A stretch of DNA of 49,250 bases. It comes from Bacteroidaceae bacterium (GTDB taxonomy: Bacteria > Bacteroidota > Bacteroidia > Bacteroidales > Barnesiellaceae_A). The notes below the pieces were generated by a model, which ran no database searches, was not told the DNA's origin, and was given only the letters and a program-made list of their open reading frames with translations. The stretch is from contig JAGBHF010000077.1 in the NCBI GenBank assembly GCA_017935645.1, forward strand, positions 1-49,250. The letters are read 5' to 3'. Positions 36,060 to 45,143 of the stretch are shown here, in pieces. Each line of letters starts with the position of its first letter. Position 1 is the stretch's first letter. The position numbers were made by a program, and so were the translations under genes.

Positions 36060-37961
36060 ATGAAGAAATTATTTTTGACATCGGTATTGTCTCTTTGTGC
36101 AGTGTGTGCAACCCTTGCGGTTGATGCGCCTTGGTCATGGGATTTTACCAACGGTGGTGAGGGCTTTACTTGCTACGACCAAGATGGTGAAGTACCTTCG
36201 GTGACAGCACAAAAGTATGGCTTCTCGGCCGACGGTGCTTCATGGATTTTCGGTACTATCGAAAAGGAATATGTGGCAATGAGCAACTCTTCGCACAAGA
36301 AAGCTACTGCTACTGCCGAAGATTGGCTTGTCACTCCCGCTATCACATTGGGCGAGGGTAATACATTGTCGTTCGATGCTTATACTGTGGCTTATAGCAA
36401 TACACAACGTGTTGCTACCGTCGATGTGAAGCTCTCTACAACTGGTGTCGCTGTCGAAGACTTTACAACAGTATTGCTTGCCGATGAGCTTATTACCGAG
36501 GGTAATTTTGGTGTTGACTTGTCGGCTTATGCCGGTCAAACAGTGTACATTGCCATCATTAACAAGAGCCGTGGTAAAGATATGCTCGTTGTTGACAATC
36601 TCTTTGTAGGTGTATTGCCTATTGCTACTGTAAAGGCCCAATATACACGCTTGCAAGAGAATGCTGCTACAGGACAACGCATCGCTGTTGAGCTTACTGC
36701 CGGTTATGGCGACGCTGTAACATCTATCGATGCAACACTTACTTGTGGCGATTTCACTACACGTCATGCTGAGGAGAACTTGACTATCGAAGCCGGTGCT
36801 GCTTATGTATTCCAATTTGATGAGGTGCTTCCTGCACCTACAGCCGGTGAGGGTCAATTCTTTGAGGTGTCGGTACTCGTTAATGGTACTGAGACTGTAA
36901 CAGCTCAAGGCGAAATCATCACACAAGCTTACCAACCTACCAAGCGCGTAGTGTGTGAGGAGCAAACAGGTACTTGGTGTGGCTGGTGTGTTCGTGGTCA
37001 TGTGTTCATGGAACAGATGGACGAAATGTATCCCGATACTTACATCGGTATAGCATCGCACATCAACGACATAATGCAATATTATGACTATAGCAACTAC
37101 TTCTCTACATCAACAGGTGGTGGTGCAGGCGCTCCCTTGGGTCGTGTACAACGCGATCAAGCTACAGCCCAATGCGACCCCTCAGACTTCCCCACTTTGT
37201 ACAATGACTATATCAATACTCCCGCATTGGCCGATATAGCTATCTCTGCCGAGTGGATTGATGATACTAAGAGTGGTATTTTGCTTACTACCAATACAAC
37301 TTTTGCACTCAATGCTCGCAACTTGGATACTCGTCTTGAGTATGTTATCGTAGAGGATGATGTAAACCAACCCGGTAACAACAACTATGACCAAACAAAC
37401 TACTATTCCGGTGGTCAATATGGTCAGATGGCTGACTATGAGAATAAAGCTAACCCCGTTCCTGCTGCCGAGATGTTCTACGACGATGTTGTACGCTACG
37501 TTGTTACCGACCACCTCGGTGAAGGTATTATCGGTAGTGTGCCCACCAAGATTGAGAAGGGTGTAACTTATACTCACTGGGCTGAGGTTACTTCTATTCC
37601 CGCCAATATTTTCAACATCGATAAGTGCGAGTTTATTGTACTTCTTCTCGACTTCGAGACCGGTATGATATTGAATGCTGCCAAGTGCAATACTATCGCC
37701 GATCCTACATCGGTTGAAGCTGTTGAGCAAGATGCTGCATCTCGTGCATATGCAACCGACGGCGGTGTGCGTGTAGAGGTAAATGCCGATGCACAAGTTG
37801 AGGTGAATGTATATGCCGCTGATGGTCGCTTGGTTTATGCCGCTGCACCCCGCTATGTGTCGGGTAAGTCGGTTGTCGACTGTCGTGTAGCCGGTCGTGG
37901 TGTATACTTGGTAAATGTCGTTTGTGACGGCGTTGCCAAGACACACAAAGTAGTATTGTAA
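36060..37961 (+). CDS. Omp28-family surface protein with jelly-roll domain and T9SS-like tail
   Basis: 633 aa with a signal peptide (MKKLFLTSVLSLCAVCATLA). Residues ~25-185 form a choice-of-anchor-J/cleaved-adhesin-like jelly roll (EDWLVTPAITLGEGNTLSFD; VYIAIINKS; MLVVDNLFVG). After an Ig-like module (~190-295) comes the Omp28 domain with KRVVCEEQTGTWCGWC, giving a thioredoxin-like CGWC at Cys307 and Cys310. The final ~60 residues (VEVNVYAADGRLVYAAA, then AGRGVYLVNVVCDG) resemble a T9SS sorting tail. The domain order matches the second half of the 1251-aa protein at 14752-18507. Probably a cell-surface thiol-active protein; activity unproven. Confidence 0.88.
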   Translation: MKKLFLTSVLSLCAVCATLAVDAPWSWDFTNGGEGFTCYDQDGEVPSVTAQKYGFSADGASWIFGTIEKEYVAMSNSSHKKATATAEDWLVTPAITLGEGNTLSFDAYTVAYSNTQRVATVDVKLSTTGVAVEDFTTVLLADELITEGNFGVDLSAYAGQTVYIAIINKSRGKDMLVVDNLFVGVLPIATVKAQYTRLQENAATGQRIAVELTAGYGDAVTSIDATLTCGDFTTRHAEENLTIEAGAAYVFQFDEVLPAPTAGEGQFFEVSVLVNGTETVTAQGEIITQAYQPTKRVVCEEQTGTWCGWCVRGHVFMEQMDEMYPDTYIGIASHINDIMQYYDYSNYFSTSTGGGAGAPLGRVQRDQATAQCDPSDFPTLYNDYINTPALADIAISAEWIDDTKSGILLTTNTTFALNARNLDTRLEYVIVEDDVNQPGNNNYDQTNYYSGGQYGQMADYENKANPVPAAEMFYDDVVRYVVTDHLGEGIIGSVPTKIEKGVTYTHWAEVTSIPANIFNIDKCEFIVLLLDFETGMILNAAKCNTIADPTSVEAVEQDAASRAYATDGGVRVEVNADAQVEVNVYAADGRLVYAAAPRYVSGKSVVDCRVAGRGVYLVNVVCDGVAKTHKVVL

Positions 37962-38002
37962 GAGCTTTGTAAATAGCATAATATACTACAGTATAGCATG
38001 AT

Positions 38003-38031
38003 AGAGACGCACGTAATATAGGTGCGTCTCT
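38003..38031 (+). other. Hairpin before the DsbD-type gene
   Basis: A perfect 10-bp stem (38003-38012 with 38022-38031) and a 9-nt loop in the 106-bp gap. It is not followed by a T run, so it is more likely an mRNA-processing or partial-termination site than a full terminator. No promoter motif is seen before the next start. Confidence 0.5.
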
Positions 38032-38067
38032 GCATGCGTTAAAAGAGACACATAACTAAATAGAAAT

Positions 38068-40014
38068 ATGAAAACTCAAATCAGAAAAACTGTGCTATGC
38101 TTGGCTGCGTTGTTGGCTTGCTGCAACGTTGCTTTTGCGCAAATGCTTGAGCCTGTAAAATGGACTCAAGAGTTGAAAATGGTTTCGGAGAACGAAGCCG
38201 AGTTGGTGTTCAATGCCACTATCGAAGAGGGTTGGCACTTGTACACTACCGATGTACCCGCCGATGGTCCCATGCCTGCCGCTTTGCGTGTTGATGTAAT
38301 GGAAGGCGTTGAGCTTGACGGTGAATTGCAAAGTGTTGGCGAAGTACACACTGAGTACGACGCTATGTTCGAAATGGACGTTAATTATTTCTCTAATGCC
38401 GGTTCTTTCGTACAACGTCTTAAAATTGCCGATCCCGAGAACTATCGTTTCGAGGGTCTTTTGGAAGGTCAATCATGTACCGAGGGTGCTTGTATGCCCG
38501 TTGAGTCGCCCTTCAGCTATTCGAAAGGTGCTGCTGCAGTTGTCAATGAAGAGAAACCCGTTGAGGATGCCGCTGTTGCCAATACTTTGTGGACTCCCGT
38601 TATCGACCAATTGAACGAAGCAAGCAATCAAGCTGCTGAGGATGCAGGTGCAAGCAAGTCATTGCTCGCTATCTTCATCGCCGGTTTCGTAGGTGGTTTG
38701 GTAGCCTTGTTTACACCCTGTGTATGGCCTATCATCCCCATGACAGTGAGCTTCTTCTTGAAACGTTCTAAAGACCGTTCACAAGGTATCCGTGATGCTA
38801 TCACTTATGGTATCTTTATCATCGTTATCTACGTAACATTGGGTCTCCTTGTTACACTTATCTTCGGTGCAAGTGCCTTGAATGCTCTCTCAACCAATGC
38901 TGTATTTAACATCATCTTCTTCTTGATGTTGGTTGTCTTTGCAGCTTCGTTCTTTGGTGCATTCGAGATTACACTTCCCGCTTCTTGGAGCAACGCTATC
39001 GATAGCAAGGCTGAGAAGACTACCGGTTTGTTGAGTATCTTCTTCATGGCCTTTACTTTGGCTCTCGTATCGTTCTCTTGTACAGGTCCTATCATCGGTT
39101 TCTTGTTGGTAGAGATTTCAACTACTGGTTCAATCATTGCTCCTACTATGGGTATGTTTGGTTTTGCTGTTGCATTGGCATTGCCTTTCACACTCTTTGC
39201 ACTCTTCCCCTCAATGCTTAAGTCTGCTCCCCGTTCAGGTGGTTGGATGAACAGCATCAAGGTTGTGCTTGGTTTCATCGAGCTTGCATTGTCATTGAAG
39301 TTCCTCTCGGTAGCCGACCTCGCTTATGGTTGGGGCTTGCTCAACCGTCCTACATTCCTCGCTTTGTGGATTGTAATCTTCGCTTCAATGGGCTTCTACT
39401 TGGTAGGTAAACTCAAATTCCCCCACGACGACGAGCTTCCTTATGTATCGGTTCCACGCTACTTCTTGGCTATGATTTCATTCGCATTTGCCATCTACAT
39501 GGTTCCCGGTTTGTGGGGTGCTCCCTGTAAGGCTGTCAGCGCATTTGCTCCTCCCATGTATACACAAGACTTCAGCCTCTATGTTGACGAGGTTGAGGCT
39601 GAGTACCACGACTACGAGCAAGGTATGCAAGCTGCTATGCAAGCTGGTAAGCCCGTATTGGTTGACTTCACAGGTTACGGTTGTGTAAACTGCCGTGAGA
39701 TGGAGGCTTCTGTATGGACTGACGATAAAGTACGCGACATCATGCGCGAAGACTTTATCCTCGTATCGCTCTATGTTGACGACAAGACTCCTCTTGCTGT
39801 TCCCATGGAAGTAGTAGAGAATGGTCAAAAACGTACATTGAAGACCGTAGGTGACAAGTGGAGCTTCTTGCAACGTTATAAATTCGGTGCAAATGCTCAA
39901 CCTTTCTACGTTATTCTTGACAACGAGGGTAATCCTCTCTCAGGTTCTTATGCCTTCGACAAGAACGTAGAACACTTCTTGGAGTTCCTTAACACAGGTA
40001 AGGACAACTATTAA
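38068..40014 (+). CDS. DsbD-type transmembrane thiol-disulfide reductase
   Basis: 648 aa with all three DsbD parts. Signal peptide, then an N-terminal periplasmic Ig-fold domain (~25-150, with WHLYTTD and the Cys pair CTEGAC, Cys137/142). Eight or so membrane helices (~195-480) carry the CcdA-type cysteines FTPCVWP (Cys218) and SCTGP (Cys338). The C-terminal thioredoxin domain (~525-648) has GYGCVNC (Cys539/542). It moves electrons from cytoplasmic thioredoxin across the inner membrane to periplasmic thiol proteins. It ends the cluster with tlpA and the Omp28 genes, making it their likely electron source. Confidence 0.95.
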   Translation: MKTQIRKTVLCLAALLACCNVAFAQMLEPVKWTQELKMVSENEAELVFNATIEEGWHLYTTDVPADGPMPAALRVDVMEGVELDGELQSVGEVHTEYDAMFEMDVNYFSNAGSFVQRLKIADPENYRFEGLLEGQSCTEGACMPVESPFSYSKGAAAVVNEEKPVEDAAVANTLWTPVIDQLNEASNQAAEDAGASKSLLAIFIAGFVGGLVALFTPCVWPIIPMTVSFFLKRSKDRSQGIRDAITYGIFIIVIYVTLGLLVTLIFGASALNALSTNAVFNIIFFLMLVVFAASFFGAFEITLPASWSNAIDSKAEKTTGLLSIFFMAFTLALVSFSCTGPIIGFLLVEISTTGSIIAPTMGMFGFAVALALPFTLFALFPSMLKSAPRSGGWMNSIKVVLGFIELALSLKFLSVADLAYGWGLLNRPTFLALWIVIFASMGFYLVGKLKFPHDDELPYVSVPRYFLAMISFAFAIYMVPGLWGAPCKAVSAFAPPMYTQDFSLYVDEVEAEYHDYEQGMQAAMQAGKPVLVDFTGYGCVNCREMEASVWTDDKVRDIMREDFILVSLYVDDKTPLAVPMEVVENGQKRTLKTVGDKWSFLQRYKFGANAQPFYVILDNEGNPLSGSYAFDKNVEHFLEFLNTGKDNY

Positions 40015-40034
40015 TCTAATCGCACATTAGATAT

Positions 40035-40068
40035 GAGAGTCGCTGCATGGTTGTAGCGTCTCTTTTTT
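40035..40068 (+). terminator. Terminator of the tlpA-to-dsbD cluster
   Basis: A bulged stem (40035-40038 with 40059-40062 and 40041-40047 with 40052-40058) followed by a run of seven T. Confidence 0.8.
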
Positions 40069-40076
40069 TATCTTTG
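40069..40076 (+). promoter_or_regulatory. -7 box of the DNA-glycosylase-like gene
   Basis: TATCTTTG, an exact TAnnTTTG, directly follows the upstream terminator's T run. No well-spaced TTG is visible. The start site near 40083 is only 4 nt before the ATG at 40087, so the in-frame ATG at 40102 may be the real start. Confidence 0.5.
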
Positions 40077-40086
40077 CAGTAGTAAT

Positions 40087-40674
40087 ATGAAAGAAGTAGA
40101 TATGACCGAGAAGCATCCCCTACAGCCATTCTTGCCAAGCAATGCCCGTCTGCTTATGTTAGGTAGCTTTCCTCCTAAGCGTGAGCGTTGGTCAATGGAG
40201 TTTTTCTATCCCAATTGGATAAACGATATGTGGCGTATCATCGGGCTGTTGTTTTATGGTGATAAACACTATTTTGAGGTCGAGGGGGCTAAGTCTTTCG
40301 ACCGTGAGCGTATAGTGACATTCTGTAGTGATAAGGGAATAGCGCTTTATGATACAGCTACCGAGGTGCGTAGGCTTAAAGATAATGCATCGGATAAGTT
40401 TTTGGAGGTGGTAACACCTACCGATGTGCCCGAGTTGTTGCGAAAATTACCACAGTGCAGTACTATTGTTACGACCGGCGAGAAGGCTACCGACACGTTG
40501 TGTGCTTTATTGCAAGTGGAGCGACCGGCAGTGGGCGCATGTGTCGATGGATTGTGTCTTGGTCGCACAATACGCCTCTTTCGCATGCCTTCATCGTCGA
40601 GGGCCTATCCGATGAGTATCGAAAAGAAGGCCGAGGCTTATCGGCACTTATTTGAGTATTTGCATATGTTGTAA
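40087..40674 (+). CDS. Uracil-DNA-glycosylase-superfamily protein
   Basis: 195 aa (190 if started at the ATG at 40102, which the -7 box favours). The block HPLQPFLPSNARLLMLGSFP followed by PKRERW is the active-site region of Mug/UDG-fold glycosylases, and FFYPNWINDMWRIIG continues it. The other usual parts are a GIALYDTATEV-type strand and the C-terminal PSSSRAYPM loop in place of the HPSP motif. It probably removes a damaged or deaminated base from DNA; the exact base is not predictable. It is a single gene converging on ilvA. Confidence 0.85.
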   Translation: MKEVDMTEKHPLQPFLPSNARLLMLGSFPPKRERWSMEFFYPNWINDMWRIIGLLFYGDKHYFEVEGAKSFDRERIVTFCSDKGIALYDTATEVRRLKDNASDKFLEVVTPTDVPELLRKLPQCSTIVTTGEKATDTLCALLQVERPAVGACVDGLCLGRTIRLFRMPSSSRAYPMSIEKKAEAYRHLFEYLHML

Positions 40675-40680
40675 TAGATA

Positions 40681-40716
40681 AAGACGGGATGCTTCAGTTG
40701 TGAGGCATCCCGTCTT
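40681..40716. terminator. Bidirectional terminator
   Basis: A 15-bp stem with one wobble (40681-40695 with 40702-40716), 6-nt loop, followed by TTGT on the plus strand. On the minus strand it lies past the ilvA stop. Confidence 0.85.
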
Positions 40717-40737
40717 TTGTGTGATTATATATCTCTA

Positions 40738-41919
40738 TTATATAACGTTGTATCCTTGCTTAGCCAACGATGCTTTGATTTCTTCGATGTGCTCGTGGTT
40801 GCGAGTTTCGAGGCGAATCTCGGCATATCCACCGTTGGTAGAGCTGTCTTTGAGCTTGATGCGTTGGATGTTAGAGCCGTGCTCGGCAATGATGGCAAGT
40901 ATTTCACGGAGCTTGCCGGGCTTGTTGGGCAATTCAACACGCAATGAAACCGAACGACCTACGTATGTCAAGCCGGTCTTAACAACGCGCGAAAGGATGG
41001 GTACATCGACGTTACCACCCGATACGAGGCACACAGTCTTTTTGCCCTTGATGGGGAACTTGTCGAGCATAGCAGCTGCAACGGCAATAGCACCGGCACC
41101 CTCGGCAATAATCTTGTGTTGTTCGATAAGTGTGAGGATAGCAGTTGCAACCTCCTCGTCTGTGATAGAGGCTATTTCGTCAACATACTCACAGCAGTAT
41201 TTAAAGGTGTTTACACCAGGCTCTTTTACGGCTATACCATCGGCAATAGTTGATACCGAGGGGAGACGGATGATTTTGTTCTCTTTAACCGAAACCTCCA
41301 TGCTGGGAGCGCCTGCGGCTTGTACACCATATATTTTAACGTCGGGTTTGAGAGTCTTGAGTGCAAGTGCTACACCTGAGATAAGACCACCACCGCCGAT
41401 GGGAACAATAACAGCCTCAACATCGGGAAGTTGTTCGAGAATTTCAAGACCGATAGTACCTTGACCGGCGATAACCAACTCATCGTCGAAGGGGTGTACA
41501 AATGTGTAACCGTGTTGGTCTCTCAACTCCAAAGCCTTGGCGTATGCATCGTCATATACACCATTTACGAGGCAAACCTCGGCACCGAGGCGCTTGGTAG
41601 CCTCAATCTTTGAGATAGGAGCACCTGCGGGAAGGCAAATGAGTGATTTGATACCGTTTTTGGTAGCACCGAGTGCAACACCTTGAGCGTGATTGCCGGC
41701 CGAGCATGCGATAACACCACGTTTCTTCTCCTCCTCGGTAAGTTGCGATATCTTGTAATATGCACCTCTTACCTTGAATGAGCCTGTTACTTGGAGATTT
41801 TCTGTCTTAAGATAAATTTCACTGTCGCAGTTGATGCGGGGTGCGCGTATCAAGTCGGTACGTCTGACAACACTACTCAGTACTTCGGCAGCGTGACGAA
41901 TTCGGTCTATTGTAAGCAT
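40738..41919 (-). CDS. ilvA: Threonine ammonia-lyase, short ACT-containing form
   Basis: 393 aa. Fold-type II PLP enzyme with the Schiff-base lysine in GSFKVRGAY (~48), the substrate loop SAGNHAQGVA and the Gly-rich phosphate loop PIGGGGLISG. The last ~75 residues are an ACT-like domain (SVSLRVELPNKPGKLREILA), present once, so it is the short type resembling TdcB-like enzymes with one regulatory domain. It converts threonine to 2-oxobutanoate and ammonia, the first step toward isoleucine. Other ilv/leu genes are not in the window, so a catabolic role is possible. A -7 box, TAAGTTTG, lies at 41958-41965 on the minus strand. Confidence 0.93.
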   Translation of the reverse strand: MLTIDRIRHAAEVLSSVVRRTDLIRAPRINCDSEIYLKTENLQVTGSFKVRGAYYKISQLTEEEKKRGVIACSAGNHAQGVALGATKNGIKSLICLPAGAPISKIEATKRLGAEVCLVNGVYDDAYAKALELRDQHGYTFVHPFDDELVIAGQGTIGLEILEQLPDVEAVIVPIGGGGLISGVALALKTLKPDVKIYGVQAAGAPSMEVSVKENKIIRLPSVSTIADGIAVKEPGVNTFKYCCEYVDEIASITDEEVATAILTLIEQHKIIAEGAGAIAVAAAMLDKFPIKGKKTVCLVSGGNVDVPILSRVVKTGLTYVGRSVSLRVELPNKPGKLREILAIIAEHGSNIQRIKLKDSSTNGGYAEIRLETRNHEHIEEIKASLAKQGYNVI

Positions 41920-41957
41920 GTTTTAGGTTATATTATGATTAGTTTGTTTTATGGGTG

Positions 41958-41965
41958 CAAACTTA
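41958..41965 (-). promoter_or_regulatory. -7 box of ilvA
   Basis: TAAGTTTG on the minus strand fits TAnnTTTG and would give a leader of about 32 nt. No clear -33 TTG is present. Confidence 0.5.
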
Positions 41966-41991
41966 CAAAAAATGCCTTATAAAAAGCATAT

Positions 41992-43137
41992 TTATTGTTG
42001 AATTTTATTGGATAAAATTTCTTCTATCAAGTCAATGTCCATTACTACCTCGCCTTGCATCAGGTATTTGTTGCGATTGGCTATGATTTGTTCTTGCAAA
42101 AGATGAGCCTTCTCGGTGTTGTTCTCTATGTAAAGTGCAGTGGCACAGAGTAATCGCAACTTGTTGCTCATGGTTTTGTGATATTGTTGGGCGTATGAGG
42201 CTATCTCGTCGCTGTATAGTTCGGTGGCTCGGTCGATACGCCCGGTTATCAATGATGCAAACACAAGTTCGCACTTTGTTTCTTTGACAAACAGCCCGAG
42301 TACTTCGCTCTCGTGCTGTATAATGGTGTCTAATATCCGATACGAAGCCTCATACTCTCTTCTATCCATCAGTGTTACTGCCGACATAAGCAACCAATTG
42401 ACTTGCAGTGCGTCTTTGAAGTCGATGTCGGTTGAGAATGTAAGGTATTCATCGGGTATGTCGCGAGGGCGTGTTCCTTGCTGTGTTATGGCATGTATCA
42501 TGAGTTGGTTGATAAAAGCCTTTTTGCTATGGGTATCTTTATCGAGAAATTGTACATTCTTTCCGTCGTTGCTTACACCACCTAACTTCATGGGGATACC
42601 GTTAAGCGCTGCAAAAACCAATCCTATAAGAGCAAACAATAAAAATGCGATTGTAACCCATACATTATTACTTGTCAAGGCAATGATAATAGCCAATGCC
42701 GAGCAGAGTATGTTGATAAGGACGCCACCCAGATTATAGAGCTTGGTAGGAATACTCTCAATGGGTAGTTGTGGTGGAATCATCAGGCACTGACCGCCTG
42801 TTCCTTCAAGGGGAAATCTTTTGAGTTGGTATTTTCCATCACTGTGTATGAGGGTAAGGCTGCCTATGCGAAATAGTAAAAACTTATATCCCGATATTAA
42901 TCCGGCTATGAGATGACCGGCCTCGTGAATTATCGTATGGATAGCTATTGCGACAAAAGCGCATAGAATAGAGAATAATCCGGCACCGCACGTCTCTACC
43001 CAATCAACGTGGGTAAGTTTCGACAGAAATTCGCTTACTGAAGTACCGGTAAAAAGCAATGCAATGATAAGTCCTATAGCTCCACCTCCGGCAAATGCAA
43101 GTATCAACTTAAGAACTTGTAGAATACCTTTTTTCAT
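41992..43137 (-). CDS. M50-like (site-2 protease family) membrane protein with helical tail
   Basis: 381 aa from the ATG at 43137; the open frame reaches further back into the menB promoter, so the longer start is rejected. Membrane helices at ~12-30 and ~52-72; the second contains the zinc motif HEAGH (71-75). A second core region (~125-190) has GGVLINILCSALAIII and then GGVSNDGKN, whose Asp fits the third zinc ligand. Residues ~215-381 are helical with TPR-like spacing. Site-2 proteases cut inside membranes to release regulators, but no sigma or anti-sigma gene adjoins it. Its substrate is unknown. A -7 box lies at 43164-43171. Confidence 0.8.
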   Translation of the reverse strand: MKKGILQVLKLILAFAGGGAIGLIIALLFTGTSVSEFLSKLTHVDWVETCGAGLFSILCAFVAIAIHTIIHEAGHLIAGLISGYKFLLFRIGSLTLIHSDGKYQLKRFPLEGTGGQCLMIPPQLPIESIPTKLYNLGGVLINILCSALAIIIALTSNNVWVTIAFLLFALIGLVFAALNGIPMKLGGVSNDGKNVQFLDKDTHSKKAFINQLMIHAITQQGTRPRDIPDEYLTFSTDIDFKDALQVNWLLMSAVTLMDRREYEASYRILDTIIQHESEVLGLFVKETKCELVFASLITGRIDRATELYSDEIASYAQQYHKTMSNKLRLLCATALYIENNTEKAHLLQEQIIANRNKYLMQGEVVMDIDLIEEILSNKIQQ

Positions 43138-43163
43138 GTTATACGATGTGTTGTGAATGAATA

Positions 43164-43171
43164 CAAAGGTA
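43164..43171 (-). promoter_or_regulatory. -7 box of the M50-like gene
   Basis: TACCTTTG on the minus strand fits TAnnTTTG and supports the ATG at 43137 (leader about 20 nt). No well-spaced -33 TTG. Confidence 0.55.
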
Positions 43172-43188
43172 GAAATTAAATTTTTGAA

Positions 43189-43220
43189 TTTGTTGTTTAG
43201 GTGGGAATTTATTAACTTTG
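43189..43220 (+). promoter_or_regulatory. Promoter of menBCE
   Basis: TTTG (43189-43192), 20-bp spacer, TAACTTTG (43213-43220): exact match. Predicted leader about 33 nt. Confidence 0.85.
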
Positions 43221-43259
43221 GAGTCGTATTATTAACCGATAAACTTATACAAACAGAAT

Positions 43260-44081
43260 ATGGCAACAAGAGAATGGAAAACGATAAAGGAGTATAGTGA
43301 TATCCTTTTTCAGCAATATGGCGGTATAGCCAAGATAACTATCAATCGTCCTGAGGTATATAATGCCTTTCGTCCGCAGACCAACTTCGATATGCTCGAT
43401 GCAATGGCAATATGTCGTGAACGTAACGATATAGGTGTAGTGGTATTTACCGGTATCGGTGATAAGGCTTTCTGTTCGGGTGGTGATCAGAATGTGAAAG
43501 GTGTGGGTGGTTATATCGATGATAACGGAGTGCCTCGTCTCAATGTACTCGACTTGCACAAGGCTATACGCTCGTTGCCTAAGCCTGTTATTGCCATGGT
43601 GAATGGTTATGCCATTGGTGGCGGACACGTGTTGCACTTGGTGTGCGACTTGACAATAGCATCGGAGAATGCCCGTTTTGGTCAAACCGGCCCGAAGGTG
43701 GGTAGCTTTGACGGCGGTTTCGGTTCGTCATATTTGGCTCGCATCGTTGGTCAAAAGAAGGCTCGCGAAATATGGTTCTTGTGTCGTCAATATACAGCCA
43801 AGGAGGCCGAGGAGATGGGTATGGTTAATAAGGTAGTACCCTTCGACCGCCTTGAGGATGAAACAGTTGAGTGGTGTGAGACTATCTTGAAGCGTAGCCC
43901 TATGGCTGTGCGTATGATAAAACGTGCACTCAATGCCGAGCTTGATGGTCAACGTGGATTGATGGAGTTTGCCGGTGATGCTACGTTGATGTTCTATCTC
44001 ATGGAAGAGGCGCAGGAAGGCAAGCGTGCATTCTTGGAGAAACGAGACCCCGATTTCCAACAATTCCCCAAATTCCCTTGA
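43260..44081 (+). CDS. menB: 1,4-dihydroxy-2-naphthoyl-CoA synthase
   Basis: 273 aa, the family's usual length. Crotonase fold with [16 protein letters not shown] at the start, the oxyanion-hole segments [12 protein letters not shown] and [20 protein letters not shown], and the MenB-specific [14 protein letters not shown]. It closes the second ring of o-succinylbenzoyl-CoA in menaquinone synthesis. It is first in a tight menB-menC-menE operon with its own promoter. menF and menD, which usually precede it, are not upstream. Confidence 0.96.
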   Translation: MATREWKTIKEYSDILFQQYGGIAKITINRPEVYNAFRPQTNFDMLDAMAICRERNDIGVVVFTGIGDKAFCSGGDQNVKGVGGYIDDNGVPRLNVLDLHKAIRSLPKPVIAMVNGYAIGGGHVLHLVCDLTIASENARFGQTGPKVGSFDGGFGSSYLARIVGQKKAREIWFLCRQYTAKEAEEMGMVNKVVPFDRLEDETVEWCETILKRSPMAVRMIKRALNAELDGQRGLMEFAGDATLMFYLMEEAQEGKRAFLEKRDPDFQQFPKFP

Positions 44082-44084
44082 TGT

Positions 44085-45143
44085 ATGTTGCAGGCAAGGT
44101 ATGCTCCTTATAGGCTGCTGTTTAAAGAGCCAAGTGGCACTTCGCGGGGTATAATGACTTACAAGGATTGCTACATGGTGCAGTTGTATGATGATACCTG
44201 CCCCGAGCATGTGGGGTGGGGTGAGTGTGCCTTGTTTCGTGGGCTTGGCTCGGACGATAGACCCGAGTATGAGCAAGTATTGGCTGAGGCTTGTCGTCTT
44301 GTTGGTATTTTACCCTTTGATGAAGTGCTGCAACGATTGGCTGAGTGGACCTCTATCCGTTTTGGCTTTGAAACAGCTTGGCAGGAGTTGAATGGATGGC
44401 ACGACTATCCTTCTCGTTTCGATAAGGGTGAACATCCTATAACAATCAACGGCTTGGTGTGGATGGGCGATAAAGCTACCATGTTGCGTAGGGTTGAAGA
44501 GAAGCTCGATGCCGGATTTCGTTGTGTAAAACTGAAGATAGGAGCTATCGACTTTGATGCCGAACTTGACTTGTTACGCATGGTGCGTGGTCGCTTTTCT
44601 CGCAACGAAATTGAACTTCGTGTAGATGCCAATGGTGCTTTTTCGCCCGGTGAGGCCCCCCGCAAATTGGACGCGTTGGCTCATTATGACCTGCACTCTA
44701 TCGAACAGCCTATTAAGGCCGGACAGTGGGAGGCAATGGCGCAGTTGTGTGCTTCTACACCTATACCCATAGCTCTTGATGAAGAGTTGGTGGCATGTCG
44801 CAAGGTGACACCCGAACTCGCAGCACAGTTGCTCGATACTATCAAGCCTCAATATATCATACTCAAACCCTCGCTTACCGGTGCGCTGTCGGGTAGTGAT
44901 ATGTGGATAAAGACTGCTGTCGATCGTGGTATAGGGTGGTGGATAACTTCGGCTTTAGAGTCGAATGTAGGCCTCTCTGCTATAGCACGTTATACGGCCT
45001 CTTTGTCCACCCAAATGCCTCAAGGATTGGGTACGGGTGCGCTCTATACCAATAATATACCCTCGCCTTTGCAACAAATAGGTGAGGTGCTTACGTTTAA
45101 TCCACAAGGTGAGTGGCAATATCCCGACTTGGCATGGAGATAA
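44085..45143 (+). CDS. menC: o-Succinylbenzoate synthase
   Basis: 352 aa, enolase superfamily. The barrel has the catalytic lysine pair region FRCVKLKIG, metal ligands in LRVDANGAF, SIEQP and ALDEEL, and the later catalytic Lys in IILKPSLTG. It dehydrates SHCHC to o-succinylbenzoate, the step before menE. The start codon lies 3 bp after the menB stop; the end overlaps the menE start by 10 bp. Member of the menBCE operon. Confidence 0.94.
   Translation: MLQARYAPYRLLFKEPSGTSRGIMTYKDCYMVQLYDDTCPEHVGWGECALFRGLGSDDRPEYEQVLAEACRLVGILPFDEVLQRLAEWTSIRFGFETAWQELNGWHDYPSRFDKGEHPITINGLVWMGDKATMLRRVEEKLDAGFRCVKLKIGAIDFDAELDLLRMVRGRFSRNEIELRVDANGAFSPGEAPRKLDALAHYDLHSIEQPIKAGQWEAMAQLCASTPIPIALDEELVACRKVTPELAAQLLDTIKPQYIILKPSLTGALSGSDMWIKTAVDRGIGWWITSALESNVGLSAIARYTASLSTQMPQGLGTGALYTNNIPSPLQQIGEVLTFNPQGEWQYPDLAWR

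Noticed and set aside
38003..38031. Hairpin read as a true terminator splitting the DsbD gene from the Omp28 cluster
   Set aside because: No T run follows, and no promoter motif precedes the DsbD gene, so I keep it in the cluster and list the hairpin as undefined.
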